Below are positions 27,186-28,169 of a stretch of 28,169 bases of DNA, one piece after another (the stretch's first letter is position 1; the number at the start of each line of letters is the position of its first letter). Origin of the DNA: a virus; the IMG/VR virus record IMGVR_UViG_3300037049_000150, positions 1-28,169 of that record; one strand, 5' to 3'. The notes beneath the pieces are model-generated. The model saw nothing but the letters and a program-made list of their open reading frames with translations. It ran no database searches and was not told the DNA's origin. Made by a program: the position numbers and the translations under genes.

Positions 27186-28169
27186 CTACTTGGAGGGCCG
27201 GAACACGCGGGCGCCGGGTTTGGTGGATGTGTTGGCCTCGATGATGCAAGCCACCTTTGCACCGTCGATGAGGGTTGCCAGTTCGGAGACCACGGCGCGC
27301 CAGTCGGTCGTTTCGCTGTCCTTGTTGTTCTTCCAGGTAGCGATTCCGGGGATTGCCGACGCATCGCCCATGTAGCTCTTGAGCAGGTTTTCAGCCTTCA
27401 GCTTTTCGGCCTCAGCTTCCTTCATGCGCTCGGTTGCCACGCGCAAGGCTTCAGCCCACTCGCGAACCTGAGCGGTGACGGGCCGGGTGATCTCGGATGA
27501 CCGTTTGAACTTTGCCTTGAGGTAGTTTCCGTAGGATTCGGAGCCGTCGGGCTCGGGGGGAACGTCGGCTACGACGTGCTTGTTCCACCAGTCCAAGGCC
27601 CGCTCCCGGATGGAATCCTCCACTTCGGGGTCGCTGACCATGGAGTACCGGCCAAACTCGGAACCGGAGAAACAGACGGCCAGATCAGCGGCCTGAGTCT
27701 CGGTGGCCATCATCTGGACGGCAAGCTGCAGTTGGTAGTAGACCGGGAACACGTCCGAGCCGTTGTCGCCCCACAGGGGAGACTTGAACCGGGTATTCTT
27801 GGCATCCACCGGGCGACGGTCGCCATTCAGCCAGCGGGCGTCAAGCGATGCCCCGAGGAGCGGGCAGCCGGGAACCCGGATGAGCGTCCAAGGCTGCGCG
27901 AACTCGATTGGAACCCCGAGGCGCTCGGAATAGGCTTCGAGGATGGGCCGCTCGAACTTGCGCCCGAAGAACATGGCGTCGTTGTCCGGCTTCTCGATCT
28001 GGCTCTTTTTGCTGAGCCAGACTTCAATCGGGCTGGTCCACTTGTTGAGGCCGAAGATGGCTGCAATGTCGGTGCCGGTGATGCAGGTCCGGCGCTCGGC
28101 AAGCCAGGCGGCTTTGCGTTCATCGTCGATTTGCTGAGGGGTGGGAAGTTCGAGGGTGGCTGCGCTCAT
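27186..28169 (-). CDS. YqaJ-family phage exonuclease
   Basis: This 327-residue protein is a YqaJ-type (PD-(D/E)XK) exonuclease, the lambda Red-alpha counterpart. It has RTCITGTDIAAIFGLNKWTSP near residue 28 and GRKFERPILEAYSERLG with the helical Glu. The catalytic region follows: LLGASLDARW, then RRPVDAKN (Asp-x-Lys in place of the commoner Glu-x-Lys), then YYQLQLAVQMMAT. The C-terminal third is charged and helical. It would resect DNA ends for the annealing protein encoded 16 bases downstream. The window ends on its ATG, so its promoter is not visible. Confidence 0.88.
   Translation of the reverse strand: MSAATLELPTPQQIDDERKAAWLAERRTCITGTDIAAIFGLNKWTSPIEVWLSKKSQIEKPDNDAMFFGRKFERPILEAYSERLGVPIEFAQPWTLIRVPGCPLLGASLDARWLNGDRRPVDAKNTRFKSPLWGDNGSDVFPVYYQLQLAVQMMATETQAADLAVCFSGSEFGRYSMVSDPEVEDSIRERALDWWNKHVVADVPPEPDGSESYGNYLKAKFKRSSEITRPVTAQVREWAEALRVATERMKEAEAEKLKAENLLKSYMGDASAIPGIATWKNNKDSETTDWRAVVSELATLIDGAKVACIIEANTSTKPGARVFRPSK

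Noticed and set aside
1-28169. tRNA, rRNA, insertion sequence, integrase or attachment sites
   Set aside because: No cloverleaf, rRNA-like stretch, transposase or integrase motifs or convincing terminal repeats were seen; the att sites and integrase, if any, must lie outside the window.

Overview
The window is most of a temperate siphophage or prophage remnant. The host is probably an Acidobacteriota species. The evidence for that is indirect: DNA is GC-rich, and several predicted secreted proteins have a style I associate with that phylum (the 1780-2223 protein with LPDAP after its signal peptide, and the secreted 320-aa protein at 3310-4272). Host and novelty claims were made without database searches.

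Layout. Positions 1-2505 (+ strand) hold a tightly overlapping operon of very small proteins: a DUF4326 protein, several Cys-rich zinc-binding proteins, a Fis-type helix-turn-helix protein and small membrane proteins. It ends in a probable intrinsic terminator. Everything from 28169 down to 2596 is on the - strand, apart from one inserted + strand island. Read in the direction of transcription, the early module comes first: YqaJ exonuclease, RecT-like annealing protein, a coiled-coil protein, three small proteins, a helicase-methyltransferase fusion, a C5-cytosine methyltransferase with an eightfold internal repeat, a VRR-NUC nuclease and a DUF1376-type replication protein. It runs straight into the tail module: HK97 gp10-like neck protein, tail terminator, tail tube, tail chaperone with a -1 frameshift extension, tape measure, DUF2460, BR0599, NlpC/P60, tail-tip and fibre proteins. 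Lysis genes follow (small membrane proteins, M15 endolysin), then a secreted protein, a zinc-ribbon protein and a sigma-70 region-4-like protein.

Working logic. The exonuclease and annealing protein would form a recombination pair. The two methyltransferases would protect the phage DNA. The tail genes would build a flexible non-contractile tail with an NlpC/P60 peptidase, and the M15 enzyme would release progeny. A + strand island (about 11.4-12.73 kb) lies between tape measure and DUF2460 genes: a hicAB toxin-antitoxin pair with its own promoter, then an AT-richer secreted-protein gene. It looks like a cargo (moron) insertion.

Most notable points. (1) No terminase, portal, protease or capsid gene is present where one is expected; the replication gene abuts the neck gene. 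(2) At that junction one open frame joins the replication protein to the gp10-like protein, while a different frame looks coding over the last ~110 bases. This suggests a deletion scar or frameshift. (3) A tail-chaperone extension without a start codon points to programmed -1 frameshifting. (4) Paired operator-like inverted repeats flank the island. The window may be a defective prophage or a headless, tailocin-like locus, unless the head genes lie outside it.
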